Below are positions 50,237 through 58,674 of a DNA stretch of 64,000 nt, in pieces. Below the pieces are notes generated by a model that saw nothing but the letters and a program-made list of their open reading frames with translations, had not been told where the DNA came from and did not search any database. The stretch lies in assembly GCA_015061605.1 (NCBI GenBank), contig SUWH01000009.1, positions 35,047 through 99,046 on the forward strand, given 5' to 3'. Position 1 is the first letter of the stretch. Every line of letters begins with the position of its first letter. The position numbers and the translations under genes were made by a program. Source of the DNA: Lentisphaerota bacterium. GTDB lineage: Bacteria; Verrucomicrobiota; Lentisphaeria; Victivallales; Victivallaceae.

Positions 50237-52900
50237 TTACTTTTTCAAGTAGGGCAGGTAGATACCCATTTTGAACGGGTTGACCGCAAACGGATTTTCA
50301 GTGGTGATATCTTTTATCAGTTTGCGGAATTCCGCCTGCATCGCTTTGTACTCTTTGGTTGTACGATCTTTGGCAAGATGGAGTTTGCGGTGCATTGTGC
50401 CCAGACGCATACCGTAGTTGAGAAATTCAATACGTTTGAGTATTTCGGCATTGTCTTTTTCCAGAACTGCTGCCCGGTCGAGGCGGCCTTGAAGTTCGGC
50501 GAGGACGGCATCGGTGATGTAATTGAAGTAGTTTTGTTTGCTTTTTGCCGCTTCATCGGTGAGTTTTTCCAGAAGCAGGAAATACTTCTTGATTTCCGGA
50601 GAAGCCTTGCCGAAACCGCTGTCGCAGAAGTCGTTGAAAATGGTATCGTAATCCACTTCATGGTAGTTGAGCTGCGCTTTGGACAAGGCATAGTAGACCA
50701 GACCTTTTATCGACCAGAGCATTTCAAAACAGTCCATATCGTCGCCGATGAAGTTGTTGGCTTTCAATGTTTCCACATCGTTGAACATCTTGCGGGCAAA
50801 GTTCTGCGGCATAAGCTGATTGGGGAAGCCGAAAAGCGCATTGGGACGCCACAGCATCGGATTGCCGAAGCTTGCCCACTTCGCATTGGACTGCATTCCG
50901 TGCACGCGGCTTTCTTCAGTAGTGTAGGTTCCGGCAACGCTTAAAATGATCAGTGCCGGATGGGGTTTGACTTTTACCGGAGGCTGAACGTAGGAGGAGT
51001 AGGCGTAGAAGCAGAACTGTTTGCCCGGAACCTCTTTCAACACCTCTTCTGCCACGCGGTTGGTGAAGTGGAGCACCCGGTCGGAAAATGAGACATAATC
51101 CAATCGCTTACGTACCGGATAGAAAACACCGAACTGTGCCGGAGGCGCATTGACCGGGTCAAGTTTGCGGCATTCAATACACATGCACATACTGGAATAT
51201 CCGCCGTCATTGAGGCAGACGGAAACTGCCTGTTTGTGAGGATACTTTTTGAACTGGGCAATTTTTTCAGCGGCGATGACCTTGGGCAGCTCTTTGTTGG
51301 AGTGGCAGAGGCGGGGGCGTTCGGGCTGTTTGCGGGAACCGTCAGGCTGAAGCGCGAAAAATTCCGGATGTTTTTTACCGTATTTTTTGAAAAGGTGTCC
51401 GTAAACGTGTCCCCATTCATAGAGCTGTTCCGGTGTTCTCTGCCAGCCCAGAAGCAGCGGGTCGTCATTGAAGCCGTGCCATTCAAAGAATCTGCGGTTG
51501 TCAGCGGCATAACGGTCATGTTTTTTGACCAGTGCGGTCATTGAATCTCCGGTAAAGCCGAAATATTCAGTGTTGACGCGGTAACGGCCGGAGTAGAAAT
51601 CATTTTCACGTATCGAACGCGCCATGTAGAATTTGACCGTCTTATTCATATCGATTTCAGGAGCGATGATCTCTGTCCGTTTGGGAATCACCTTTCCGGT
51701 GACCCCGGGCCAGAGGTAACGGCAGCCGAGAGCTTCGAGCAAAACGGTCAGCGCATGAGAAGCACCGTTGCGGCTGCCGCCGACAAAAAGATGGTTGCCT
51801 TTGCGCTTGATGACGACCGTATCACGGGTGGCGTGCGCGGGAGTAACGCCGAATTTTTTGGCGGCATCATAATCGCCGAGAATAACGGCATTCTGTTTCG
51901 CACCGGGATATTTGTCAACGATGACAAAATTGCGTCCGCTCATTTTGTCCAGATGGTATTTCAATTCTGAAGCAAGTTTTTTCACCTTCTCTGAAGCAGG
52001 GAAAATCACCGCCTGAACTTTTTTGTCACATAACACCAGACCGGGGGCGAATACCGGCAAGCCGGATCGCAGTTTCAACGGTTTCTTAAAGGTTGTGACC
52101 TCTTTGAGATCACCCTTTTCACCGAGCGGAGTCGTTCCCCAGGCTTTAGCTTCCTTATTGGTCAGGATCGCTTTGCCGCTCAAAAATGCCTGACGGTAGA
52201 GATCTTTGAGATTTTCGACCGCGCGGCCTTCGGCGGAGAGGATGAAGTTTCCGACATCGTCCGGATGTCCAAGCGGTTTTTTCGCCTTGATGAAAGAGCC
52301 GGCCAAACGCATCAGGGACGGAGAGAACCACCAGACTTTACCTTTACCGACATTTAAACAGGTGACTGCGGCGGTTTTCTTACCGTTCTGCATGATATAC
52401 CACGCTTTGACTTCTGCATTTTTTGCCAGTTTTACGGCGCAGGGTCCCATGCCGCGCTGCCATTCCATAACTTCTCCGTTTTCCTTGAGAACAGCACCTT
52501 TGGCTTTGGAAGAACTGGTAAAAGAGCCGAAACCGAAAATTTCCGGACCGGTTTTTCCAAAATTTTCTCCCAGCAATTCGCGGGGGATGTGGCAGTTGAC
52601 GATGATGACCCCGCCATCGGCGAGATAATCTTTTACCAGCTTGATTTTTTCGGGAGTCCGCCAGAGATTTTCCGGTTTTTCATTTTTCAGCAGATTGCCC
52701 AGATATACGACGCTGAACTCTTTGTATTTTTCCGGAGGGATGGTGCCGGAAGCGTTTTCCCAACTGTTTCTGCGGATGAGATTATTCAGCATATAGCGGG
52801 AGTCATACTTGTAGCCGCCTGCTGAAACCGGCAGTTCAACTGCGGCGTTTGTTGCCAATGCCGCCATAATTGAACACATCAAAAGCAATTTTTTTACCAT
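50237..52900 (-). CDS. Secreted DUF4838 protein with N-terminal GATase-like domain, paralogue D
   Basis: 887 residues from ATG 52898-52900 (AAGGGG upstream; the frame extends 36 codons further without a site). Signal peptide (KKLLLMCSIMAALATNAAV). Residues about 25-230 form an added alpha/beta domain (VVYLGNLLK, LVKDYLADGGVIIVNCHIP, GKGKVWWFSPSLMRL) resembling ThuA/GATase1-like or beta-galactosidase trimerisation folds. Then comes an alpha-glucuronidase-type domain (GASHALTVLLEALGCRYLWPGVTGKVIPKR) and the DUF4838 core with MCMCIECRKL (C-x-C-x2-C). Probably a secreted glycan enzyme. Monocistronic with its own terminator. Confidence 0.87.
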   Translation of the reverse strand: MVKKLLLMCSIMAALATNAAVELPVSAGGYKYDSRYMLNNLIRRNSWENASGTIPPEKYKEFSVVYLGNLLKNEKPENLWRTPEKIKLVKDYLADGGVIIVNCHIPRELLGENFGKTGPEIFGFGSFTSSSKAKGAVLKENGEVMEWQRGMGPCAVKLAKNAEVKAWYIMQNGKKTAAVTCLNVGKGKVWWFSPSLMRLAGSFIKAKKPLGHPDDVGNFILSAEGRAVENLKDLYRQAFLSGKAILTNKEAKAWGTTPLGEKGDLKEVTTFKKPLKLRSGLPVFAPGLVLCDKKVQAVIFPASEKVKKLASELKYHLDKMSGRNFVIVDKYPGAKQNAVILGDYDAAKKFGVTPAHATRDTVVIKRKGNHLFVGGSRNGASHALTVLLEALGCRYLWPGVTGKVIPKRTEIIAPEIDMNKTVKFYMARSIRENDFYSGRYRVNTEYFGFTGDSMTALVKKHDRYAADNRRFFEWHGFNDDPLLLGWQRTPEQLYEWGHVYGHLFKKYGKKHPEFFALQPDGSRKQPERPRLCHSNKELPKVIAAEKIAQFKKYPHKQAVSVCLNDGGYSSMCMCIECRKLDPVNAPPAQFGVFYPVRKRLDYVSFSDRVLHFTNRVAEEVLKEVPGKQFCFYAYSSYVQPPVKVKPHPALIILSVAGTYTTEESRVHGMQSNAKWASFGNPMLWRPNALFGFPNQLMPQNFARKMFNDVETLKANNFIGDDMDCFEMLWSIKGLVYYALSKAQLNYHEVDYDTIFNDFCDSGFGKASPEIKKYFLLLEKLTDEAAKSKQNYFNYITDAVLAELQGRLDRAAVLEKDNAEILKRIEFLNYGMRLGTMHRKLHLAKDRTTKEYKAMQAEFRKLIKDITTENPFAVNPFKMGIYLPYLKK

Positions 52901-53044
52901 AAAAACCCCTTGTTTTTTTTGGTTGCAGTAAAAGAATTGTTGAAATATAGCACCGCAAACAGTTAAATACAAGTAAAAAGAAAGCAGACAATATGAAAAC
53001 ATTTTCACATTGCCTGCTTTTTACGGTAGTTCGGGAATATAATG

Positions 53045-53263
53045 TCACTTTTTACGGAAAACAATTCTTCCCTTGGTAAGGTCGTAAGGGGACATTTCCA
53101 AAGTGACATTGTCACCCGGGAGAATACGGATGAAGTTCATCCGCATCTTGCCGGAAATGTGGGCATTGACCACATGACCGGTTTGGATTTCCACTTTAAA
53201 CATGGTATTGGGCAGCAGCTCCTTTACCACACCTTCCACTCTGATTACATCGTCTTTTGCCAC
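53045..53263 (-). CDS. infA: Translation initiation factor IF-1
   Basis: 72 residues, standard length; binds the ribosomal A site during initiation. S1/OB fold: [59 protein letters not shown]. Starts at GTG 53261-53263 with GGAG 8 nt upstream and overlaps the map 3' end by 19 bp. Confidence 0.97.
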   Translation of the reverse strand: MAKDDVIRVEGVVKELLPNTMFKVEIQTGHVVNAHISGKMRMNFIRILPGDNVTLEMSPYDLTKGRIVFRKK

Positions 53264-54015
53264 GTTAATATCTCCGGTTCATTTTCGGTTATTAAAATCA
53301 TGTGTTCATAATGTGCGCTCCACTGACCGTCGCGGGTACGCACGGTCCAACCATCGGCGCGGTCGACCTTTACGCTTTCGGTTCCAAGATTGAGCATCGG
53401 TTCGATGCACAGCACCATGCCGGGTTCGAGGCGCGGGCCGCGACCGGAACCGGTGTAGTTGGGTACTTGCGGCGGTTCGTGAAGTTCGATACCGCAGCCG
53501 TGGCCGACATATTCGCGGACGATGGACAATTTGTGACGGCGGGCGCATTTTTCGACTGCCGCGCTGATGTCATGGACGAACGCTCCGCACCGGGCGGCGG
53601 CGATACCTTCCATCAACGCATTTTGAGTTCCATTCATCAGCCGTTTGATATCCGCGGGCTGTTCGGTGAAACCGAAAGTCAATGCCGTATCACCCAATGC
53701 ACCGTCGAATTTTACTCCGATATCGATACTGACGATATCACGTTCATTGAGAACGACATCGGTTCGCCCGATGCCGTGGATCACCACGTCATTGACCGAA
53801 ATACAGATATTTCCGGGGAAGCCGCAATAGTTTTTGAACGCACTTTTGCCGCCGGTACGGGCGATGAGTTCGCCCGCCAGCGTATCGAGTTCAAAAGTGG
53901 TCATTCCCGGGCGCGCCATTGCCGCCAGATCGTCCCGCACGCTGGCGGTTATCATGGCGGCGCGGCGGATCCGGGAAATCTCTTCCGGAGTGTGGATTAT
54001 CCGGGCAGGAGGCAT
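53245..54015 (-). CDS. map: Methionine aminopeptidase type I
   Basis: 256 residues. Removes the N-terminal Met after deformylation. The metal ligands are visible: [14 protein letters not shown] (two Asp), [12 protein letters not shown] (His), IEPM (Glu) and the final Glu near the end ([13 protein letters not shown] region). VVIHGIG holds the substrate His. It lies 6 bp after adk. The adk-map-infA order is that of the classical spc-operon end, here without secY. Confidence 0.96.
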   Translation of the reverse strand: MPPARIIHTPEEISRIRRAAMITASVRDDLAAMARPGMTTFELDTLAGELIARTGGKSAFKNYCGFPGNICISVNDVVIHGIGRTDVVLNERDIVSIDIGVKFDGALGDTALTFGFTEQPADIKRLMNGTQNALMEGIAAARCGAFVHDISAAVEKCARRHKLSIVREYVGHGCGIELHEPPQVPNYTGSGRGPRLEPGMVLCIEPMLNLGTESVKVDRADGWTVRTRDGQWSAHYEHMILITENEPEILTWQKTM

Positions 54016-54021
54016 AAGTTA

Positions 54022-54672
54022 TTACTCCAATATTCCGGCAAGTTCAGCGACAATTGCATCTTTGCCGGTGCTCTTGCAGGTATAGAGCAGTCCGCGCTGT
54101 TCATAGTAGTCGATCAGCGGCTGGGTCTGCTGGTGGAAAACGGACAGACGGTTCTTGGCGGTTTCCAGAGAATCGTCGGCGCGCTGGAAGAGTTCACTGC
54201 CGCATTTGTCGCAGATGCCTTCGGTTTTGGGCGGCATAAAAAGTTTGTTGTAGATAGCATCGCAGCCGCGGCAGTTCAGACGGGCGGTCAGGCGCTGGAG
54301 CAGGACTTCATCTTCGACCTTGAGGTAGATGGCGTAGTCGATCTCTTTGCCCAGTTCGGCGAGCACGGCAGCGAGACGGTCGGCCTGGGGAATGGTACGG
54401 GGGAAGCCGTCGAGGATGAAACCTTTTTCGCAATCGGGTTCGGCGAGGCGGTTTTTGACCATGGAACAAACCAGTTCATCGGGAACGAGTTTACCGGCTT
54501 TCATGATGACGGCGGCTTCTTTACCTGCGGGAGTGCCTTTGGCGACTTCGGCGCGGAGGATGTCACCGGTGGAGATGTGGGCGACGCCGTATTTGGCGAT
54601 CAGCACATTGGAGATGGTACCTTTACCGGCTCCGGGGGCTCCGAGGAAAATAAGATTTTTCTTTTTCAACAT
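54022..54672 (-). CDS. adk: Adenylate kinase
   Basis: 216 residues. Interconverts AMP+ATP and 2 ADP. P-loop GAPGAGKGT at 10-18, AMP-binding GDILRAEV, GFILDGFPRT, and a zinc-type LID (CRGCDAIYN ... GICDKCGSEL, four cysteines). AAAGGGATC precedes the ATG. Confidence 0.97.
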   Translation of the reverse strand: MLKKKNLIFLGAPGAGKGTISNVLIAKYGVAHISTGDILRAEVAKGTPAGKEAAVIMKAGKLVPDELVCSMVKNRLAEPDCEKGFILDGFPRTIPQADRLAAVLAELGKEIDYAIYLKVEDEVLLQRLTARLNCRGCDAIYNKLFMPPKTEGICDKCGSELFQRADDSLETAKNRLSVFHQQTQPLIDYYEQRGLLYTCKSTGKDAIVAELAGILE

Positions 54673-54693
54673 TTTTTGATCCCTTTCAAATTA

Positions 54694-55950
54694 TTAAAAA
54701 GATTTGATAATGTAATCAAATAATTCATCTTCTTTGACTTCGACCTGACTGCCGTCGGACATATTTTTGACCGTGGCGATACCGGAAGCAAGCTCATTGT
54801 CGCCGCGCAGGACAGCGAATTGTGCCTGTGAACGGTTGGCGCTGCGCATCTGTGCCTTGAAAGAACGTTCTTCAAGTTCCATTTCAACGCGGATGCCCGC
54901 TTTGCGCAGACTGGCAGCAAGTTTCATATTGGCAAGTCGTGCCGGAGCTCCCAGACCGATGAGGTAGACGGCAGTTTTCTGCGCTTCAGGCGGCGGAAGC
55001 TGCAGTGCTTCACGAACCAGAAGCAAGCGTTCCATGCCGGTTGCGAAACCGACGCCGGGAAGGGGACGTTTTTCGCCGGGGAGATAGAGTTCATAGCGGC
55101 CGCCGCCTGCGATGGCGATCTGTTCGCCGAGACCGGAGTGGACGACTTCAAAGACGGTGTGGACATAGTAGTCCAGACCGCGAACCAGACGGCTGTTCAC
55201 CTTATAGGGGACACCGAGGAGGTCGAGTGCGGCTCTGACTTCGGCGAAGTAGGCTTTGGACTCATCGGTGAAGCTCTCCACATAGTCGGGGGCGTCGGCG
55301 ATGATTTTGCCGCATTCCTCCTGCTTGCAGTCCAGAATGCGCCAGATATTGCGTTCAAAACGGGTACGGCAGTCGGCGCACATCTTGTCGAGGTGTTTGG
55401 AAAAGTATTCCCGGAGCAGTTTTTCTGCGGGGACGCGGTCTGCGGCAACGCCGCGGGTGTTGATGATAAAAGAGGCATCTTTGATGCCGATCTCACACAG
55501 ATAGTTGTGGAGCATGGCGATACATTCCGCGTCGATCAGGGGGGCGCAGCGGCCGACATTTTCCACACCGATCTGGTGGAACTGCCGCCGTCTGCCGGCG
55601 GAGGGACGTTCGCCCCGGAACATCGGGCCGTAGTAAAATACCCGCTGTTCGGTTCCGTTGGCAACGTCGGTGTTGCTCAATGCACGCATGACACCGGCGG
55701 TGCCTTCGGGGCGCAGCGTCAGACTGCGGCCGCCGCGGTCGTTGAAGGTATACATCTCCTTTTGAACAACTTCAGTTTCGCCGCCGAGACCGCGCTGAAA
55801 AACTTCGGTGTATTCAAAGATGGGGGTACGCAATTCGCCGTAACCATAGCCGGAAAAGACTCTGGATGCGGTGTTTTCGAGGAAGCGCCAGGAGCGCGCT
55901 TCATCTTCAAAGATGTCGGCGGTGCCGGGCGGCGGGGTGAATGCTGCCAT
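54694..55950 (-). CDS. hisS: Histidyl-tRNA synthetase
   Basis: 418 residues, normal class II size. Motif 1 region PPGTADIFEDEAR; TLRPEGTAGVMRAL and the motif 2 GPMFRGERPSAGRRRQFHQIGVE; the histidine A region RGLDYYVHTVFEV; motif 3 GVGFATGMERLLL; C-terminal anticodon domain. The minus-strand block hisS-adk-map-infA is likely one operon. Confidence 0.97.
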   Translation of the reverse strand: MAAFTPPPGTADIFEDEARSWRFLENTASRVFSGYGYGELRTPIFEYTEVFQRGLGGETEVVQKEMYTFNDRGGRSLTLRPEGTAGVMRALSNTDVANGTEQRVFYYGPMFRGERPSAGRRRQFHQIGVENVGRCAPLIDAECIAMLHNYLCEIGIKDASFIINTRGVAADRVPAEKLLREYFSKHLDKMCADCRTRFERNIWRILDCKQEECGKIIADAPDYVESFTDESKAYFAEVRAALDLLGVPYKVNSRLVRGLDYYVHTVFEVVHSGLGEQIAIAGGGRYELYLPGEKRPLPGVGFATGMERLLLVREALQLPPPEAQKTAVYLIGLGAPARLANMKLAASLRKAGIRVEMELEERSFKAQMRSANRSQAQFAVLRGDNELASGIATVKNMSDGSQVEVKEDELFDYIIKSF

Positions 55951-56003
55951 GGGAAAAAGCTCCAGTGTAAAAGTTGATGATGCTTCAGCTCAATTCAAAA
56001 CAG

Positions 56004-56037
56004 AACGCCCGACGAAAGTTTTTTCGTCAGGCGCGTT
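56004..56037 (-). terminator. Hairpin between the HU gene and hisS
   Basis: AACGCCCGACGAAA (56004-56017) pairs imperfectly with TTTCGTCAGGCGCGTT (56022-56037). The better T-run follows on the plus strand, so its use as a terminator for the leftward HU gene is only moderately supported. Confidence 0.55.
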
Positions 56038-56069
56038 GCTTTTTTCTTTTCCTTTTCGTATTCAAGGAA

Positions 56070-56369
56070 TCAGCGGAAATCAGCGGGGTCGAGTTTCTCA
56101 ACCGCTTCTTTCAGTTCTTTACCGGCGCGGAATTTGACCACGGCGCGTTCCGGAATGATGACTTCATTGCGGGTGTCGCGGGGGTTGCGGCCCTTGCGGC
56201 TCTTGCGGATTTTGATTTCAAAAACGCCGAAGTTGCGCAGTTCGATATCACGACCCTCAATAAGTTCCTGAGCGATGTTGTCCAGAGTCATCTGGACGAT
56301 ATCGGCGACATCACTCTGAATGATTCCGGTTTCTTTGGCGATTTTGACAACGAGGTCACGTTTAGTCAT
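56070..56369 (-). CDS. HU/IHF-family DNA-binding protein
   Basis: 99 residues, histone-like dimeric DNA-bending protein. MTKRDLVVKIAKETGIIQSDV and RDIELRNFGVFEIKIRKSRKGRNPRD (the beta-arm with the intercalating Pro in RNPRD) are typical; IPERAVVKFRAGKELKEAV follows. Closer to IHF-like than HU by the ELRNFG and arm residues. Promoter at 56427-56455. Confidence 0.95.
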   Translation of the reverse strand: MTKRDLVVKIAKETGIIQSDVADIVQMTLDNIAQELIEGRDIELRNFGVFEIKIRKSRKGRNPRDTRNEVIIPERAVVKFRAGKELKEAVEKLDPADFR

Positions 56370-56426
56370 TTTCTATTTTCCCTTCATTTCTTTATGTGTT
56401 CTGTCAATTAAAACAAACATGAATAT

Positions 56427-56455
56427 AATATGCCACCAAAAGTGCATTCTGTCAA
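56427..56455 (-). promoter_or_regulatory. Promoter of the HU/IHF-like gene
   Basis: Minus-strand TTGACA (56450-56455), 17-bp spacer, CATATT (56427-56432), with an overlapping TATTAT at 19 bp. Confidence 0.55.
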
Positions 56456-56638
56456 TGGCTGAAATGCAATATTTCAGCGTTTTTTTGCGAAAAAATCGCT
56501 ATTTACGATATATAATCGTATGCACCGGCAGTTTCGTTGGATTTTTTTCTGAAACAAATTTCCATAAAAAATTTGTATTTTGAAAAAATACTGTTATTTT
56601 GTTATTGTCCCAAATTTTGTGACACTTTTGTGTTAATT

Positions 56639-56657
56639 TGTAATGATAATCGTTATT
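56639..56657. promoter_or_regulatory. Fur-box-like palindrome
   Basis: TGTAATGATAATCGTTATT matches 15 of the 19 positions of the Fur consensus GATAATGATAATCATTATC. It sits in the AT-rich 56370-56904 gap, which also holds the repeat at 56714 but no gene. Which gene it would control is unclear; the nearest downstream on the plus strand is 56905. Confidence 0.35.
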
Positions 56658-56713
56658 GTACAAAAAATATACTGCAAAAACAGTAATTTGTCAAACAATA
56701 AAACGGTTTGATT

Positions 56714-56869
56714 GCAGTCGGCGGATGCAGTGTGATGCAAGGTCGATGGTAAATCAAGGCGATGGTGAGGGAGTGTACTCAGGTACTCGACCGAACCGGA
56801 GTCCGAAGATTTGCCAAGAGATTGCGCGCAATGCGCCGCCGCAGGTTATATTTTTCACAAAAAATGAGA
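56714..56869 (+). repeat. Dispersed repeat, copy 4
   Basis: GCAGTCGGCGGATGCAGTGTGATGCAAGGTCGA..., AAATCAAGGCGATGG, an inner GTACTCAGGTACTCG near-palindrome, AGTCCGAAGATTTGCCA, GATTGCGCGCAATGCGCCGCCG, and an altered tail ending AAAAATGAGA. Same family as 3312-3533 and 23389-23534; ends 35 nt before the repeat-protein gene. Confidence 0.6.
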
Positions 56870-56904
56870 CAAAACCGTTATTTTAAACAGTATGGAGGTG
56901 AGCT

Positions 56905-57354
56905 ATGAATAAATTGTTTCTGATTTTGTTTTCCGGAATTTTTATGCTGACCGCTTTTGCATGGAACAATCAGTACCGCCGCAATCAGCCCGGCAACGGC
57001 AGCCGTCACTATTACAACAGCCGCGGCATGTCCGCCGGACGATCTTCGACGCATGGAAACAATACCTACTATTACGACAGCCGCGGAATGTCTGCCGGGC
57101 GTTCCTCAACTCATGGGAACAATACCTATCATTACGACAGCCGCGGGATGTCTGCCGGGCGATCCAGTGTCAGCGGGGATACCACTTACCATTACGACAG
57201 CCGCGGCATGTCTGCGGGGCGTTCCACGACCCAGGGGGACACAACTTATCATTACGACAGTCGCGGAATGTCTGCCGGAAGATCGGTCCGTTCCGGCAAT
57301 ACCGTTTACCATTACGACAGCCGGGGCCGTATGACCGGACGGACAAGTTTGTAA
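56905..57354 (+). CDS. Secreted protein of 20-residue tandem repeats
   Basis: 149 residues. Signal peptide (KLFLILFSGIFMLTAFA), then about six repeats of the unit YDSRGMSAGRSSTHGNNTYH (from residue about 35), with variation mainly in the second half (STHGNN, SVSGDT, TTQGDT, VRSGNT). The last repeat changes to YDSRGRMTGRTSL. Tyr/Gly/Ser/Arg-rich, probably extended or beta-repeat like YD-type surface repeats. GGAGGTGAGCT gives a strong ribosome-binding site. No family recognised; exported and probably surface-associated. Confidence 0.8.
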   Translation: MNKLFLILFSGIFMLTAFAWNNQYRRNQPGNGSRHYYNSRGMSAGRSSTHGNNTYYYDSRGMSAGRSSTHGNNTYHYDSRGMSAGRSSVSGDTTYHYDSRGMSAGRSTTQGDTTYHYDSRGMSAGRSVRSGNTVYHYDSRGRMTGRTSL

Positions 57355-57358
57355 CTTT

Positions 57359-58663
57359 TCAGCGGTCACGCTTCAACAGCAGAGTTTTTCCGTCTTCTGA
57401 AAATCCTTTGCAGTTGGAAATGGGAATTTCTTTGCCGCCAAGCTGGTTGATAATGCCGAAATCAGTGTGTTTCCAATGTCTCTGTTTCTCACCGGGGGAG
57501 GTTGCTCCGGGGCGGAGCGAGAAGGTGGAATTTTCAATGGAGATGTTTTCAAACATATCCTTTTTGAATGGCCAGACGATCAGATTGGCTTTATCAGATA
57601 CTGCTTCGATGTTGCGGAAAGTTATATTGCTCACCTTTTGGATCGCCGGATCATCGATGTCGTTACCCCAACTCGGAACTATCAGCAGACTCTGGTCGGC
57701 ATCTATCGAAATATTTTCAAACCGGACATTGTTAATGGCGGTACATTTGCCCGGGGCGTAACTCGGACCGATACAGATACCGATGTTGGTATTGACTATT
57801 TTCAGATTGGAAAGTTTGCAGTTTTTTATCGTTCCGTTACCGACTCCGACTCTCACGCCGCAGGCGGCTGAACTTAAAATGCAGTCGGATACGGTGATAT
57901 CTGAACAGACCGCTGCTTTTCCCAGCGGGCCTTGATTTCCCCGGATGGCAATCGAATCGTCGCCGCTGAAAATATTGCAGTTGGTGATCGTCACCCGGCG
58001 GCAGCAGTCGATGTCAAAACCGTCTGAATTGAGCGTGTGGCGGTCAGTCTGGATCGTCACCCGGTCGATATCCACATCTTCGCAGTCGTGGAAAAACGCT
58101 GTCCAATAGGTCGGATCGTTAAGTCTGATGCCATTGAGTTTGACGTTGCGGCAGCCGACAAAGTAGAGCATCGCTCCGGGCCGCCAGCGGGGAAGCACAT
58201 AGCGGGGATGTTTGCTGTTGGGGGTGTGGATGATATCGGTATTGAAGATACCGTTACGGTTTCCATTGATGGTTCCAGTGCCGGAAATGGTGATATTTTC
58301 ACAATCTCTGGCGATGATCAAATGGGCTCCGGAGGAACGCTCTTTGACCGAAAAGGTGTTGCGTTTGTCGAAGTCATTGGCATTGTAATCTTCCGGATAA
58401 CGGCTGCCGAGGATAACGGCGTTGGCGGAGAGATGGATACCGCCGCCACTTTTCAGATAGAGTGTGCCGGTGCGGTAGACCCCGGCAGGGAAATAGACGA
58501 TTTTTCCGCTGTCGAGTGCGTTTTGAATATACCGGGTATCCAGGAAAAGTCCATCCCCGATCGCTCCGAAATCTTTGACATTTACCATCTCTTTTTTCAC
58601 CGCTTTCCCCTCCAGAGATATGAATAACAAACTTGCAATGCACAGAAGTAATATTTTTTTCAT
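57359..58663 (-). CDS. Secreted GH28-like right-handed beta-helix protein
   Basis: 434 residues. Signal peptide (KKILLLCIASLLFISLEGKA), pectate-lyase-3/GH28 N terminus (VNVKDFGAIGDGLFLDT) and beta-helix coils. Polygalacturonase-type residues: NSDGFDIDCC (in place of NTDGFD) near 215 and SGDDSIAIRG near 237 supply the three Asp. The usual GHG and RIK motifs are not evident (CGVRVGVG in that place), so substrate and activity are uncertain. Convergent end only 4 bp from the repeat-protein gene. Last gene of the leftward 64-57 kb operon. Confidence 0.85.
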   Translation of the reverse strand: MKKILLLCIASLLFISLEGKAVKKEMVNVKDFGAIGDGLFLDTRYIQNALDSGKIVYFPAGVYRTGTLYLKSGGGIHLSANAVILGSRYPEDYNANDFDKRNTFSVKERSSGAHLIIARDCENITISGTGTINGNRNGIFNTDIIHTPNSKHPRYVLPRWRPGAMLYFVGCRNVKLNGIRLNDPTYWTAFFHDCEDVDIDRVTIQTDRHTLNSDGFDIDCCRRVTITNCNIFSGDDSIAIRGNQGPLGKAAVCSDITVSDCILSSAACGVRVGVGNGTIKNCKLSNLKIVNTNIGICIGPSYAPGKCTAINNVRFENISIDADQSLLIVPSWGNDIDDPAIQKVSNITFRNIEAVSDKANLIVWPFKKDMFENISIENSTFSLRPGATSPGEKQRHWKHTDFGIINQLGGKEIPISNCKGFSEDGKTLLLKRDR

Positions 58664-58674
58664 CTTTTGCCCCG

